From Dehalococcoidia bacterium (lineage in GTDB: Bacteria > Chloroflexota > Dehalococcoidia > UBA2247): a stretch of 5,465 nucleotides of DNA. The notes beneath the pieces were generated by a model that worked only from the letters and a program-made list of their open reading frames with translations, made no database searches and had not been told where the DNA came from. The position numbers were made by a program, and so were the translations under genes. The stretch covers positions 1-5,465 of the forward strand of contig JAGHDJ010000140.1 in the NCBI GenBank assembly GCA_021159955.1, given 5' to 3'. Below, piece by piece: positions 1 to 5,465 of the stretch (position 1 is its first letter; the number at the start of each line of letters is the position of its first letter).

Positions 1-136
1 CATACCTATGAACGAAAGAGAGGAACTCGGCAGGCTAACCCACACAAAAAACTGGCACCCCATATGGTTACATTTTATATGATGAAACAACCTAAAGTTG
101 GGTTACCTACTTAAATGATTTGACACGGTCTATGCA

Positions 137-164
137 TTGGCTTACATAACTTTGATGCTATATT
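137..164 (+). promoter_or_regulatory. Candidate sigma70-type promoter for rnc (extended -10)
   Basis: The -10 hexamer TATATT at 159-164 matches the consensus at five of six bases. It is preceded by TG at 156-157 with one base between, which makes an extended -10. The -35 candidate TTGGCT (137-142) matches four of six, with a 16-bp spacer. Transcription would start near 170-172. A perfect -35 hexamer TTGACA lies upstream at 120-125, but it has no good -10 at normal spacing. The start site is inferred from motifs only. Confidence 0.55.
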
Positions 165-168
165 GCTC

Positions 169-181
169 TCCTCAGTGAGGA
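169..181. repeat. 13-bp perfect dyad at the predicted rnc transcription start
   Basis: TCCTCAGTGAGGA reads the same on both strands apart from the central G. It begins 5 bp after the -10 hexamer, so it covers the predicted +1. As DNA it could be an operator. As RNA it can form only a 5-bp stem with a 3-base loop, and that stem would hold GAGGA, the only Shine-Dalgarno-like sequence ahead of the upstream ATG at 195. The dyad is seen directly; any function is inferred. Confidence 0.4.
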
Positions 182-257
182 TTATTGGATTGGTATGATT
201 CTTGTGATTAATGACAATATTGCCTTGCATTGGCGCAGGTGCTATCTTATTAGAGAT

Positions 258-263
258 GGGGGA
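258..263 (+). promoter_or_regulatory. Ribosome-binding site that decides the rnc start
   Basis: GGGGGA lies six bases before GTG 270. It is a better placed Shine-Dalgarno match than the GTGAGGA at 175-181, which is 13 bases before the in-frame ATG at 195. Together with family length, this favours GTG 270 as the start of RNase III. Confidence 0.6.
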
Positions 264-269
264 TTTGTT

Positions 270-965
270 GTGCCGGATTTAGCTAAGCTTCAGAATATAA
301 TAGATGTTCGGTTTGAAGAAGTGTCTCTTCTAGAGCGGGCTCTGGTTCATCGCTCTTACCTTAATGAGTATCAGGGGAAGAATAGGTTATCTTCCAATGA
401 GCGTCTCGAGTTTCTGGGAGATGCCTTACTTGAGTTGGTGATAACGGAGATGTTATATCTGCATTCTCCTCCCTTAACTGAGGGGGAGATGACCAGAATT
501 AGGGCAGCACTGGTGTGTGGTGGCAATCTGGCTTTGGTGGCGAAAAAGTTGCATTTGGGAGATTACCTCTATCTGGGATGTGGCGAAGAGAATAGTGGGG
601 GGCGGGAGAGGCAGGGCAATCTTGCTGATGCTATGGAGGCCTTGATAGGTGCTGTATTCGTTGACCGCGGCTTTGATATTGGTCGTGGCTTTATTGAGAA
701 ACTGTTCGTGTCTGAATTAAAGCAGATGGTGGCAGATAAAGAAGCTACCATTGACTATAAATCACGGCTTCAGGAATTATTGCAGGCAAAGAGGCATATT
801 ACCCCTGCTTACCGCACGACTGAGGCTGTTGGACCTGATCACGATAAAGACTTTGTTGTTGAAGTTCTACTGAGCAATGTGGTGATAGGGCGGGGGAGCG
901 GAAAGAGTAAGCATATGGCAGAAAATGCGGCGGCGCAGAATGCTTTAAAAGCAAATAATGTTTGA
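270..965 (+). CDS. rnc: Ribonuclease III
   Basis: This is a cytoplasmic endonuclease that cuts double-stranded RNA as a Mg2+-dependent homodimer; the family acts in rRNA precursor processing and mRNA turnover. From GTG 270 it is 231 residues, the usual family length. The RNase III domain comes first, with signature NERLEFLGDA near residues 43-52. All catalytic and metal-binding acids are present by alignment with the E. coli enzyme: E44, E47 and D51, E71 in the TEGEM motif, and D120 and E123 in LADAMEALIG. A double-stranded-RNA-binding domain fills roughly residues 162-231 and ends with GRGSGKSKHMAENAAAQNAL. The frame is also open back to ATG 195, which would add 25 residues with no family counterpart. 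GTG 270 is preferred for its Shine-Dalgarno match, and the product begins MPDLAKLQN. The gene is intact. It is followed by 103 bp and a separate promoter for prs, so it may be a single-gene transcript or may read through. Confidence 0.95.
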   Translation: MPDLAKLQNIIDVRFEEVSLLERALVHRSYLNEYQGKNRLSSNERLEFLGDALLELVITEMLYLHSPPLTEGEMTRIRAALVCGGNLALVAKKLHLGDYLYLGCGEENSGGRERQGNLADAMEALIGAVFVDRGFDIGRGFIEKLFVSELKQMVADKEATIDYKSRLQELLQAKRHITPAYRTTEAVGPDHDKDFVVEVLLSNVVIGRGSGKSKHMAENAAAQNALKANNV

Positions 966-990
966 GTAGAGACTCTTTGGGTGCTATAAT
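962..990 (+). promoter_or_regulatory. Strong candidate promoter for the prs-secA transcript
   Basis: A consensus -10 TATAAT (985-990) carries the extended TG motif, giving TGCTATAAT. It is spaced 17 bp from TTGAGT (962-967), which matches the -35 consensus at four of six. The -35 overlaps the rnc stop codon (TGA 963-965). Transcription would begin near 996-998, leaving a leader of about 72 bases before prs. This is the best promoter in the window and implies that prs and the genes after it can be expressed separately from rnc. A direct repeat TGAGAT lies at 992-997 and 1002-1007, one helical turn apart, just at the start site. Confidence 0.7.
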
Positions 991-1013
991 CTGAGATGCG
1001 GTGAGATATTAAA

Positions 1014-1064
1014 ATGGTATCTTCTGGTGCGAGTTCAGGCTATTCCGTAATTAGTGAGGTATGA
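1014..1064 (+). CDS. Possible leader peptide, 16 codons, upstream of prs
   Basis: A short ORF encodes MVSSGASSGYSVISEV and then TGA. It has its own Shine-Dalgarno-like GGTGAG at 1000-1005, eight bases before the ATG, and lies wholly inside the predicted prs leader. Six of its sixteen residues are serine, encoded by mixed codons. Its last codons cover the prs ribosome-binding site (1054-1060), and its stop lies four bases before the TTG start of prs. Ribosomes finishing here would therefore land on the prs start. Translational coupling or a leader-peptide role is inferred. I recognise no known attenuator, and a chance ORF of this size is quite possible. Confidence 0.3.
   Translation: MVSSGASSGYSVISEV
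1054..1060 (+). promoter_or_regulatory. Ribosome-binding site for prs, supporting a TTG start
   Basis: GTGAGGT ends eight bases before TTG 1069, a normal spacing. The nearby ATG at 1061 follows the motif immediately and opens only a three-codon frame (M-N-N-stop). The in-frame ATG at 1081 is 20 bases away with no closer Shine-Dalgarno match. TTG 1069 is therefore the favoured start. Confidence 0.65.
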
Positions 1065-1068
1065 ATAA

Positions 1069-2010
1069 TTGATTGATGAAATGAGGATTTTTACTGGCAG
1101 CACTCATCCTGCTCTTGCCCTGGAGGTATGTGACTATCTTAAGATTCCTCCGGGCAAGTCGGAGGTTTTCAAGTTTAGCAATGAGAATACTTTTGTTCGC
1201 GTGTTGGAGAATGTGCGGGGACGGGATGTTTTTATCATTCAGCCTACCTCGTCTCCGGTCAATGATAGCCTGATGGAGCTACTTATCTTTATTGATACTG
1301 TAAAGAGGGCGTCTGCGGATAGGATTACTGCTGTGATTCCCTATTATGGCTACGGTCGTAGTGATAAAAAGGATCAGCCCAGGGTTCCAATAACAGCCCG
1401 ACTGGTGGCAGACCTCATTACTACCGCTGGGGCGGATCGTGTATTGACCATGGACCTGCATGCGGGGCAGATTCAGGGTTTTTTTAATATTCCGGTGGAT
1501 GAATTGACTGCTTTGTATAGTCTTCGTGACTATTTCAGGAATAAAGGTTGGGGCAACCTCACTGTTGTTGCTACTGATATTGGTATTTCAAAGCGGGCAC
1601 GTGACCTAGCGCATATGCTTAATTCTCCTCTGGCTATTATTGAAAAGAGAAGACTGGGCAATAATGATAATACCGAAACACTGAATGTCATTGGTGATGT
1701 CAGTGGAAGGCGCGTGCTTACTATGGATGATGAGATAGATACTGCTGGTTCTCTGGTATCGGCTGCGTTGGCGTTGAATGAATTGGGGGCATCGGAGATA
1801 TATTCCTGTTGCACTCACCCCATCTTTTCCGGTTCTGCCATTGAGCGGATAGCATCCTGTCCTGTGAAGGAAGTGGTGGTCACTAATACCGTTCCCCTTT
1901 TGGGAGAGAGGCAGTTGGAGAAGATAATCGTCCTTTCCGTTGCCCCCCTTATCGGCGAGGCCATCTACCGTATTCACACTGGGCAGTCGATAGGGACGAT
2001 GTTTAAATAA
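1069..2010 (+). CDS. prs: Ribose-phosphate pyrophosphokinase (PRPP synthetase), divergent branch
   Basis: The family transfers the pyrophosphate of ATP to ribose 5-phosphate in the cytoplasm, making PRPP for purine, pyrimidine, NAD, histidine and tryptophan synthesis. The product is 313 residues, normal for the family. It has two phosphoribosyltransferase-type halves. Visible landmarks are the ENVRGRDVFIIQ block (47-58), the catalytic flexible-loop region YYGYGRSDKKD (92-102), DLHAGQIQGFF with the catalytic-type His131 (129-139), ATDIG (168-172), KRR (193-195), and the PRPP-binding signature MDDEIDTAGS (219-228). It departs from the E. coli and Bacillus type at several contact sites: FSDGE is FSNEN (36-40), ARQD is GRSD (96-99), and the hydrophobic residue in DDMID is Glu222. 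I associate this combination with a branch found in Chloroflexota and some other bacteria, so it is probably functional rather than decayed. The TTG start is set by GTGAGGT at 1054. secA follows after 9 bp. Confidence 0.93.
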   Translation: MIDEMRIFTGSTHPALALEVCDYLKIPPGKSEVFKFSNENTFVRVLENVRGRDVFIIQPTSSPVNDSLMELLIFIDTVKRASADRITAVIPYYGYGRSDKKDQPRVPITARLVADLITTAGADRVLTMDLHAGQIQGFFNIPVDELTALYSLRDYFRNKGWGNLTVVATDIGISKRARDLAHMLNSPLAIIEKRRLGNNDNTETLNVIGDVSGRRVLTMDDEIDTAGSLVSAALALNELGASEIYSCCTHPIFSGSAIERIASCPVKEVVVTNTVPLLGERQLEKIIVLSVAPLIGEAIYRIHTGQSIGTMFK

Positions 2011-2013
2011 GGG
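2009..2013 (+). promoter_or_regulatory. Ribosome-binding site for secA, overlapping the prs stop
   Basis: AAGGG at 2009-2013 shares two bases with the prs TAA (2008-2010) and lies six bases before GTG 2020. The arrangement fits a co-transcribed and possibly coupled prs-secA pair. Confidence 0.5.
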
Positions 2014-2019
2014 CTGGAA

Positions 2020-4632
2020 GTGTTCAAGTTATTTGGTAGATTAACAAATTCTAATGAGCGCGAGCTCAATAAATTAAGCTCTATCGTTAGCAGTATAAAT
2101 GAGATAGAGTCTGATTTTGAAGCACTTACCGATGTTGAGCTTAAAGCTATGGGTGGCAAGCTCAAATCACGCTTGGGTGAGGGTGAGTCGCTTGATGAGC
2201 TGTTGACGGATGCGTTCGCTCTCGTTCGAGAGGTGTCCAAGAGGACTCTGGGGCAGCGGCATTTTAATGTTCAGTTAATGGGGGTAGTTCTTCATCAGGG
2301 CAAAATCGCTGAGATGAAGACTGGTGAGGGCAAGACTCTTGTAGCTACTCTTCCGTTATATCTCAACTCTCTGACCGGTAAGGGCTGTCACCTGGTGACT
2401 GTTAATGACTATCTGGCAAAGCGTGATGCCTATTGGATGGGGCCGGTCTTTCACGCTCTTGGTGTGAGCGTCGCCAGTATTCAGCACGAAGCTTCTTTTC
2501 TCTATGATCCGGACTACGATTCTGGTGATGAACACTGGCAGTACCTGCGTCCTGTAACTCGCAGAGAAGCCTATGAAGCCGATATTACCTATGGGACCAA
2601 CAATGAATTTGGCTTTGACTACCTTCGCGATAATATGGTTATGGATATAGCTCAGTGTGTCCAGCGCCCATTTTACTACGCCATCGTAGATGAGGTGGAC
2701 AATATCCTTATAGATGAGGCACGCACGCCGCTTATCATCAGCGGAGCGGCTGAAGATTTAGCTCAGAAGTACTATGCCTTTGCTCGGATAGTTCCCAGAC
2801 TTCGTTATGATGAAGATTTCAGTGTGGATGAAAAAACTCGAAGTGTCACCCTGACGGAGGAGGGTATGCTCAAAGTGGAGCGGCTATTGCAGGGACAGGG
2901 TTTGCTTAAGTCGTCCAGTTTGTATGATCCTGCAAATTTTGCTCTGATTCGTTATCAGGAAGCTGCCCTGAAAGCGCATGTACTCTACAAGCGCGATAGG
3001 GATTATGTGGTGCGGGATGGGGAGGTAGTCATTGTTGATGAGTTCACAGGGAGGATGATGCCTGGCCGGCGCTATTCTGAAGGGCTGCATCAAGCAATTG
3101 AAGCTAAGGAGCGGGTCAAGATACAGCGTGAGAGCGTTACCCTCGCTACCATCACTTTTCAGAATTACTTTCGTCTTTATCCCAAACTATCCGGTATGAC
3201 CGGCACTGCTGCTACCGAGGCGGAAGAGTTCCAAAAGATATATGATTTGGAAGTGGTGGTAATACCTACTAATAAACCGATGATGCGAATTGACAACCCC
3301 GATTATGTTTATGGTACCGAAGATGCTAAGTACCGTGCGGTGGCGCGCGATATTAAAAAAATGCATTCTGAAGGGCAACCGGTGCTTTTGGGTACCGTTT
3401 CCATTGAGAGGTCGGAGCATCTCAGTAAAATGTTGCGCAAGGAGGGGGTATCACATCAGGTGCTCAATGCCAAATATCATGAGAAGGAAGCCCGTATCAT
3501 CTCACAAGCGGGACGTCTGGGTGCTGTGACTGTGGCTACCAATATGGCGGGTCGCGGTGTAGATATCGTTCTGGGAGGGGATCCCGTTGGGAGAGATGAG
3601 AAAGAATGGCAGAAGGAGCATGATAAGGTTGTAGAGATGGGTGGATTGCATGTCATAGGGACTGAGCGTCACGAGGCAAGGCGAATTGATAACCAGTTAC
3701 GCGGGCGTTCGGGGAGACAGGGTGACCCCGGCAGCACTCGCTTCTATGTTTCTCTTGAAGATGACATAATGCGTCGTTTTGGTGGTGACCGTATCAAGAG
3801 CTTTATGAAGTGGGCTGGTGTAGATGAAGATGTTCCCATTGAGCATTCTATGGTGAGTAAAGCGATTGAAAATACACAAACTAAGGTGGAAGGGTATCAC
3901 TTTGATGTCCGCAAACATCTGGTGGAGTATGATGACGTGGTGAATAAACACCGCGAGGTAATTTATGCCGAGAGGAAGAAGATTATTGGCGGGGCGGACC
4001 TGAAATCTAATATTATTTCAATTATTACAGAAGAGATTAAGGATTTGGTAGATACTCACTGTGCTGATATTTATGAGGATGAGTGGGATGCCCAATCGCT
4101 ATGTAATGACGTTGGTGCTATTTTTCCTCTTTCACCTGACATAAACCCTGACGCTTTGTTTCAGATGAGTCGTGACGAGATTGAACAAGCCCTGTTGCGT
4201 CGTGCTGGGAACCTGTATGAATCTCGTGAGGAGGAAATTGGCGCGGATAATATGAGGGTACTGGAGCGATTGGTAATGTTGCGCATTATGGATAATCTCT
4301 GGATGGAGCATCTGACCATCATGGATAATATGCGTCAGGGTATCGGATTACGAGCTGTGGGACAGGGTAATCCCCTAGTGGTCTATAAGAGGGAAGGGCA
4401 TGCTATGTTCCAGGAGCTGTTGGAGAACATCAAGCGTGACGTGGTGCGTACCATATATAGAGTAAATATTGTGAAGCGAGAGGCAAAGCAGCCCAGCACC
4501 CCTATTCAGGCGGCTGCCGCTCAGCGCACTGGCGGGGAGAAGCACCCCGGAGGTTCTGCTAAAAAGGTGGGGCGTAATGCCCCCTGTCCCTGCGGCAGCG
4601 GTAAAAAGTATAAACACTGCTGCGGACGATGA
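2020..4632 (+). CDS. secA: Preprotein translocase ATPase SecA
   Basis: SecA is the peripheral membrane motor that binds preproteins and drives them through the SecYEG channel using ATP. The product is 870 residues, between the B. subtilis (841) and E. coli (901) lengths, and is intact. Domains in order: first nucleotide-binding domain with Walker A MKTGEGKT (99-106) and Walker B region IVDEVDNILIDEARTPLIISG (222-242); preprotein crosslinking domain, about 243-385, ending near TLATITFQNYF; second nucleotide-binding domain with SGMTGTAATEAEEF (391-404), VATNMAGRGVDIVLGG (505-520) and the arginine-rich QLRGRSGRQGDPG (559-571); helical scaffold and wing region; two-helix finger around 751-793 with MRQGIGLRAVGQ; a Pro/Ala/Gly-rich linker (about 821-848); and a C-terminal zinc-binding tail, CPCGSGKKYKHCC (856-868), of the SecB/ribosome-binding type. 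An extra segment (about 157-181, FLYDPDYDSGDEHW) and DEVDN for DEVDS look like Chloroflexota traits. GTG 2020 gives the standard MFKLFG-type N-terminus. It probably shares the prs promoter. Confidence 0.98.
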   Translation: MFKLFGRLTNSNERELNKLSSIVSSINEIESDFEALTDVELKAMGGKLKSRLGEGESLDELLTDAFALVREVSKRTLGQRHFNVQLMGVVLHQGKIAEMKTGEGKTLVATLPLYLNSLTGKGCHLVTVNDYLAKRDAYWMGPVFHALGVSVASIQHEASFLYDPDYDSGDEHWQYLRPVTRREAYEADITYGTNNEFGFDYLRDNMVMDIAQCVQRPFYYAIVDEVDNILIDEARTPLIISGAAEDLAQKYYAFARIVPRLRYDEDFSVDEKTRSVTLTEEGMLKVERLLQGQGLLKSSSLYDPANFALIRYQEAALKAHVLYKRDRDYVVRDGEVVIVDEFTGRMMPGRRYSEGLHQAIEAKERVKIQRESVTLATITFQNYFRLYPKLSGMTGTAATEAEEFQKIYDLEVVVIPTNKPMMRIDNPDYVYGTEDAKYRAVARDIKKMHSEGQPVLLGTVSIERSEHLSKMLRKEGVSHQVLNAKYHEKEARIISQAGRLGAVTVATNMAGRGVDIVLGGDPVGRDEKEWQKEHDKVVEMGGLHVIGTERHEARRIDNQLRGRSGRQGDPGSTRFYVSLEDDIMRRFGGDRIKSFMKWAGVDEDVPIEHSMVSKAIENTQTKVEGYHFDVRKHLVEYDDVVNKHREVIYAERKKIIGGADLKSNIISIITEEIKDLVDTHCADIYEDEWDAQSLCNDVGAIFPLSPDINPDALFQMSRDEIEQALLRRAGNLYESREEEIGADNMRVLERLVMLRIMDNLWMEHLTIMDNMRQGIGLRAVGQGNPLVVYKREGHAMFQELLENIKRDVVRTIYRVNIVKREAKQPSTPIQAAAAQRTGGEKHPGGSAKKVGRNAPCPCGSGKKYKHCCGR

Positions 4633-4665
4633 GGCAGTCAGGTTCGATTTATCGGCAGCAATAAC

Positions 4666-4675
4666 AAGAAGTGAT
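4666..4675 (+). promoter_or_regulatory. Ribosome-binding site of the gene at 4680
   Basis: AAGAAGTGAT matches the extended anti-Shine-Dalgarno complement AGGAGGTGAT at eight of ten bases. Its core lies about eight bases before ATG 4680. This supports ATG 4680 as a real start and the frame as a real gene. Confidence 0.6.
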
Positions 4676-4679
4676 TTAA

Positions 4680-5462
4680 ATGGCAGTATATAATGATAAT
4701 AACAGGAATTCCATTGATGGTCCTTGCACCCATTCTGGTAGCAAAGATGATGTCATCGGACAATTGAAGCAAAAGATTGCCTGTGGTGAAAACTGGTATC
4801 TTTCTCTTCTGGAGGCAGTTCGCATGTGGGCTTTGCCTGAGGAGAAGCTCGGTGAGCGTAATTATAAATATCTTACCGCTGGCGTGGCTTTTGATTATGC
4901 TCTTTTGGTAGAGAGATTGTGTAACGCAATAGATGGATTAATTCCAGAGCAGGAAAAGAATAATTTACTTGTCTATGATAACCCTCCCCTAGAGTTGGAT
5001 GTGGAAGAGTTCAGGAAGCTTATTGGAGAGGTTAAATATCGGACGTACCTTAACTATCTTTACGGTGTGGTGGTGGAGAATGCCCTGTTGGCAGATATTG
5101 AAGGAGAGATACACAAGGAACGGACGGCTTTGGTTTCATATCATACGGGAAGTGTTAAGGGAGAAGCTTATAGGCGCATCTATGGCACTGATGATGTTGA
5201 GTTGGGTCAGCTTTTCAGGAGCGAAGTGAATACACACTCGTCTGGAGAATTTGTCGATGTGGAGGACGATAAGGAATTTGCTTGTTGGAGATTCAAGTAT
5301 CGCTTGAAGTATTGTGACAAGGAAAAGATTGCCAGTGATACCCGAAGGGGGCTGAAGTGGATGAATAATCAATATGCTGCCAAAATTGCCTCAAGGGTGT
5401 CGTCAGCAGAAGTTCGCACTATGGGTTCTGTTATTGAACATACTGCATCGGCGTGGGTTTAG
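4680..5462 (+). CDS. Conserved-looking protein of unknown function downstream of secA
   Basis: This is a complete 260-residue frame with a good ribosome-binding site and a TAG stop three bases before the window end. I cannot assign a function. It has no signal peptide, membrane-spanning segment, nucleotide-binding loop or obvious metal-binding cluster; its five cysteines (16, 35, 81, 202, 212) are scattered. The sequence is rich in charged and aromatic residues and looks largely helical and cytoplasmic. A low-complexity start (1-22) is followed by a dense block with ENWYLSLLEAVRMWALPEE (37-55), KYLTAGVAFDYALLVERLC (63-81) and GLIPEQEK (86-93). A second block is EEFRKLIGEVKYRTYLNYLYG (109-129). 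A charged middle leads to a third block, KEFACWRFKYRLKYCDKEKIASD (198-220). These blocks resemble uncharacterised proteins I associate with Chloroflexota genomes, but that is from memory. It starts 47 bp after secA on the same strand with no visible terminator between, so co-transcription with secA is likely. Base use is like its neighbours. Confidence 0.8.
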   Translation: MAVYNDNNRNSIDGPCTHSGSKDDVIGQLKQKIACGENWYLSLLEAVRMWALPEEKLGERNYKYLTAGVAFDYALLVERLCNAIDGLIPEQEKNNLLVYDNPPLELDVEEFRKLIGEVKYRTYLNYLYGVVVENALLADIEGEIHKERTALVSYHTGSVKGEAYRRIYGTDDVELGQLFRSEVNTHSSGEFVDVEDDKEFACWRFKYRLKYCDKEKIASDTRRGLKWMNNQYAAKIASRVSSAEVRTMGSVIEHTASAWV

Positions 5463-5465
5463 TTC

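Noticed and set aside
1..63. Possible divergent minus-strand gene starting at ATG 63-61 and running off the left edge.
   Set aside because: Twenty-one codons with no ribosome-binding site or clear promoter on that strand.
60..67. Palindrome CCATATGG.
   Set aside because: An 8-bp palindrome with no promoter or gene start beside it is expected by chance.
1..114. Frame open from the window edge to TAA at 112-114, possibly the 3' end of an upstream gene.
   Set aside because: Only 37 codons with no recognisable protein motif. An open stretch of this length arises easily by chance, and there is no upstream context to judge it.
120..150. Perfect TTGACA -35 hexamer (120-125) as a second rnc promoter.
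   Set aside because: At 16-17 bp spacing the -10 matches only three of six bases, and the best match (CATAAC, 145-150) needs a 19-bp spacer. The extended -10 at 159-164 is more convincing.
964..978. Possible terminator after rnc: GAGT-AGAG-ACTC followed by TTT.
   Set aside because: The stem is only 4 bp, with three T residues. It is too weak for an intrinsic terminator and overlaps the -35 region of the prs promoter.
1530..1977. Long minus-strand open frames opposite prs (1530-1814 and 1606-1977).
   Set aside because: They lie wholly opposite a well-conserved gene, have no recognisable motifs, and are shadows of its codon pattern.
3697..3951. Minus-strand open frame opposite secA.
   Set aside because: It overlaps the highly conserved second nucleotide-binding domain and helical scaffold codons and has no family features of its own.
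4645..4654. Inverted repeat CGAT-TT-ATCG between secA and the next gene, as a terminator.
   Set aside because: A 4-bp stem with a 2-base loop and no T-tract cannot act as an intrinsic terminator.

Overview
The window reads as ordinary chromosomal housekeeping DNA from a bacterium, most likely a member of the Chloroflexota and perhaps of class Dehalococcoidia. The SecA carries features I associate with that phylum: a ...FLYDPDYDSGDEHW... insertion in the first nucleotide-binding domain and DEVDN in place of DEVDS. The PRPP synthetase belongs to the FSNEN / SDKKD-type branch, and the RNase III has the same flavour. This placement rests on remembered family patterns, since no search was run. Base composition looks moderate and even across the window, and nothing suggests horizontal transfer.

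Layout: all four genes lie on the + strand. Positions 1-136 hold no gene I can support. A promoter with an extended -10 (137-164) is followed by a 13-bp dyad (169-181) and then rnc (RNase III), best started at GTG 270. A second promoter (962-990) overlaps the rnc stop codon and has a perfect extended -10 (TGCTATAAT). Its leader contains a 16-codon ORF with its own ribosome-binding site, whose stop lies just ahead of prs (PRPP synthetase, TTG start at 1069). After a 9-bp gap comes secA (GTG start at 2020), the preprotein translocase motor, complete with its C-terminal zinc-binding tail. After another 47 bp comes a complete 260-codon gene of unknown function, ending 3 bp before the window edge. 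There is no convincing terminator inside the window.

The genes do not form one pathway: RNA processing, PRPP supply for nucleotide, His and Trp synthesis, and protein export. The prs-secA spacing suggests one transcript, probably including the unknown gene. Three of the four starts are non-ATG (GTG, TTG, GTG), each supported by a Shine-Dalgarno match.

I see no mobile element, CRISPR array, RNA gene, or defence or biosynthetic cluster. The points most worth a second look are the leader ORF upstream of prs, the dyad at the rnc transcription start, the altered ATP-binding residues of the PRPP synthetase, and the uncharacterised downstream protein.
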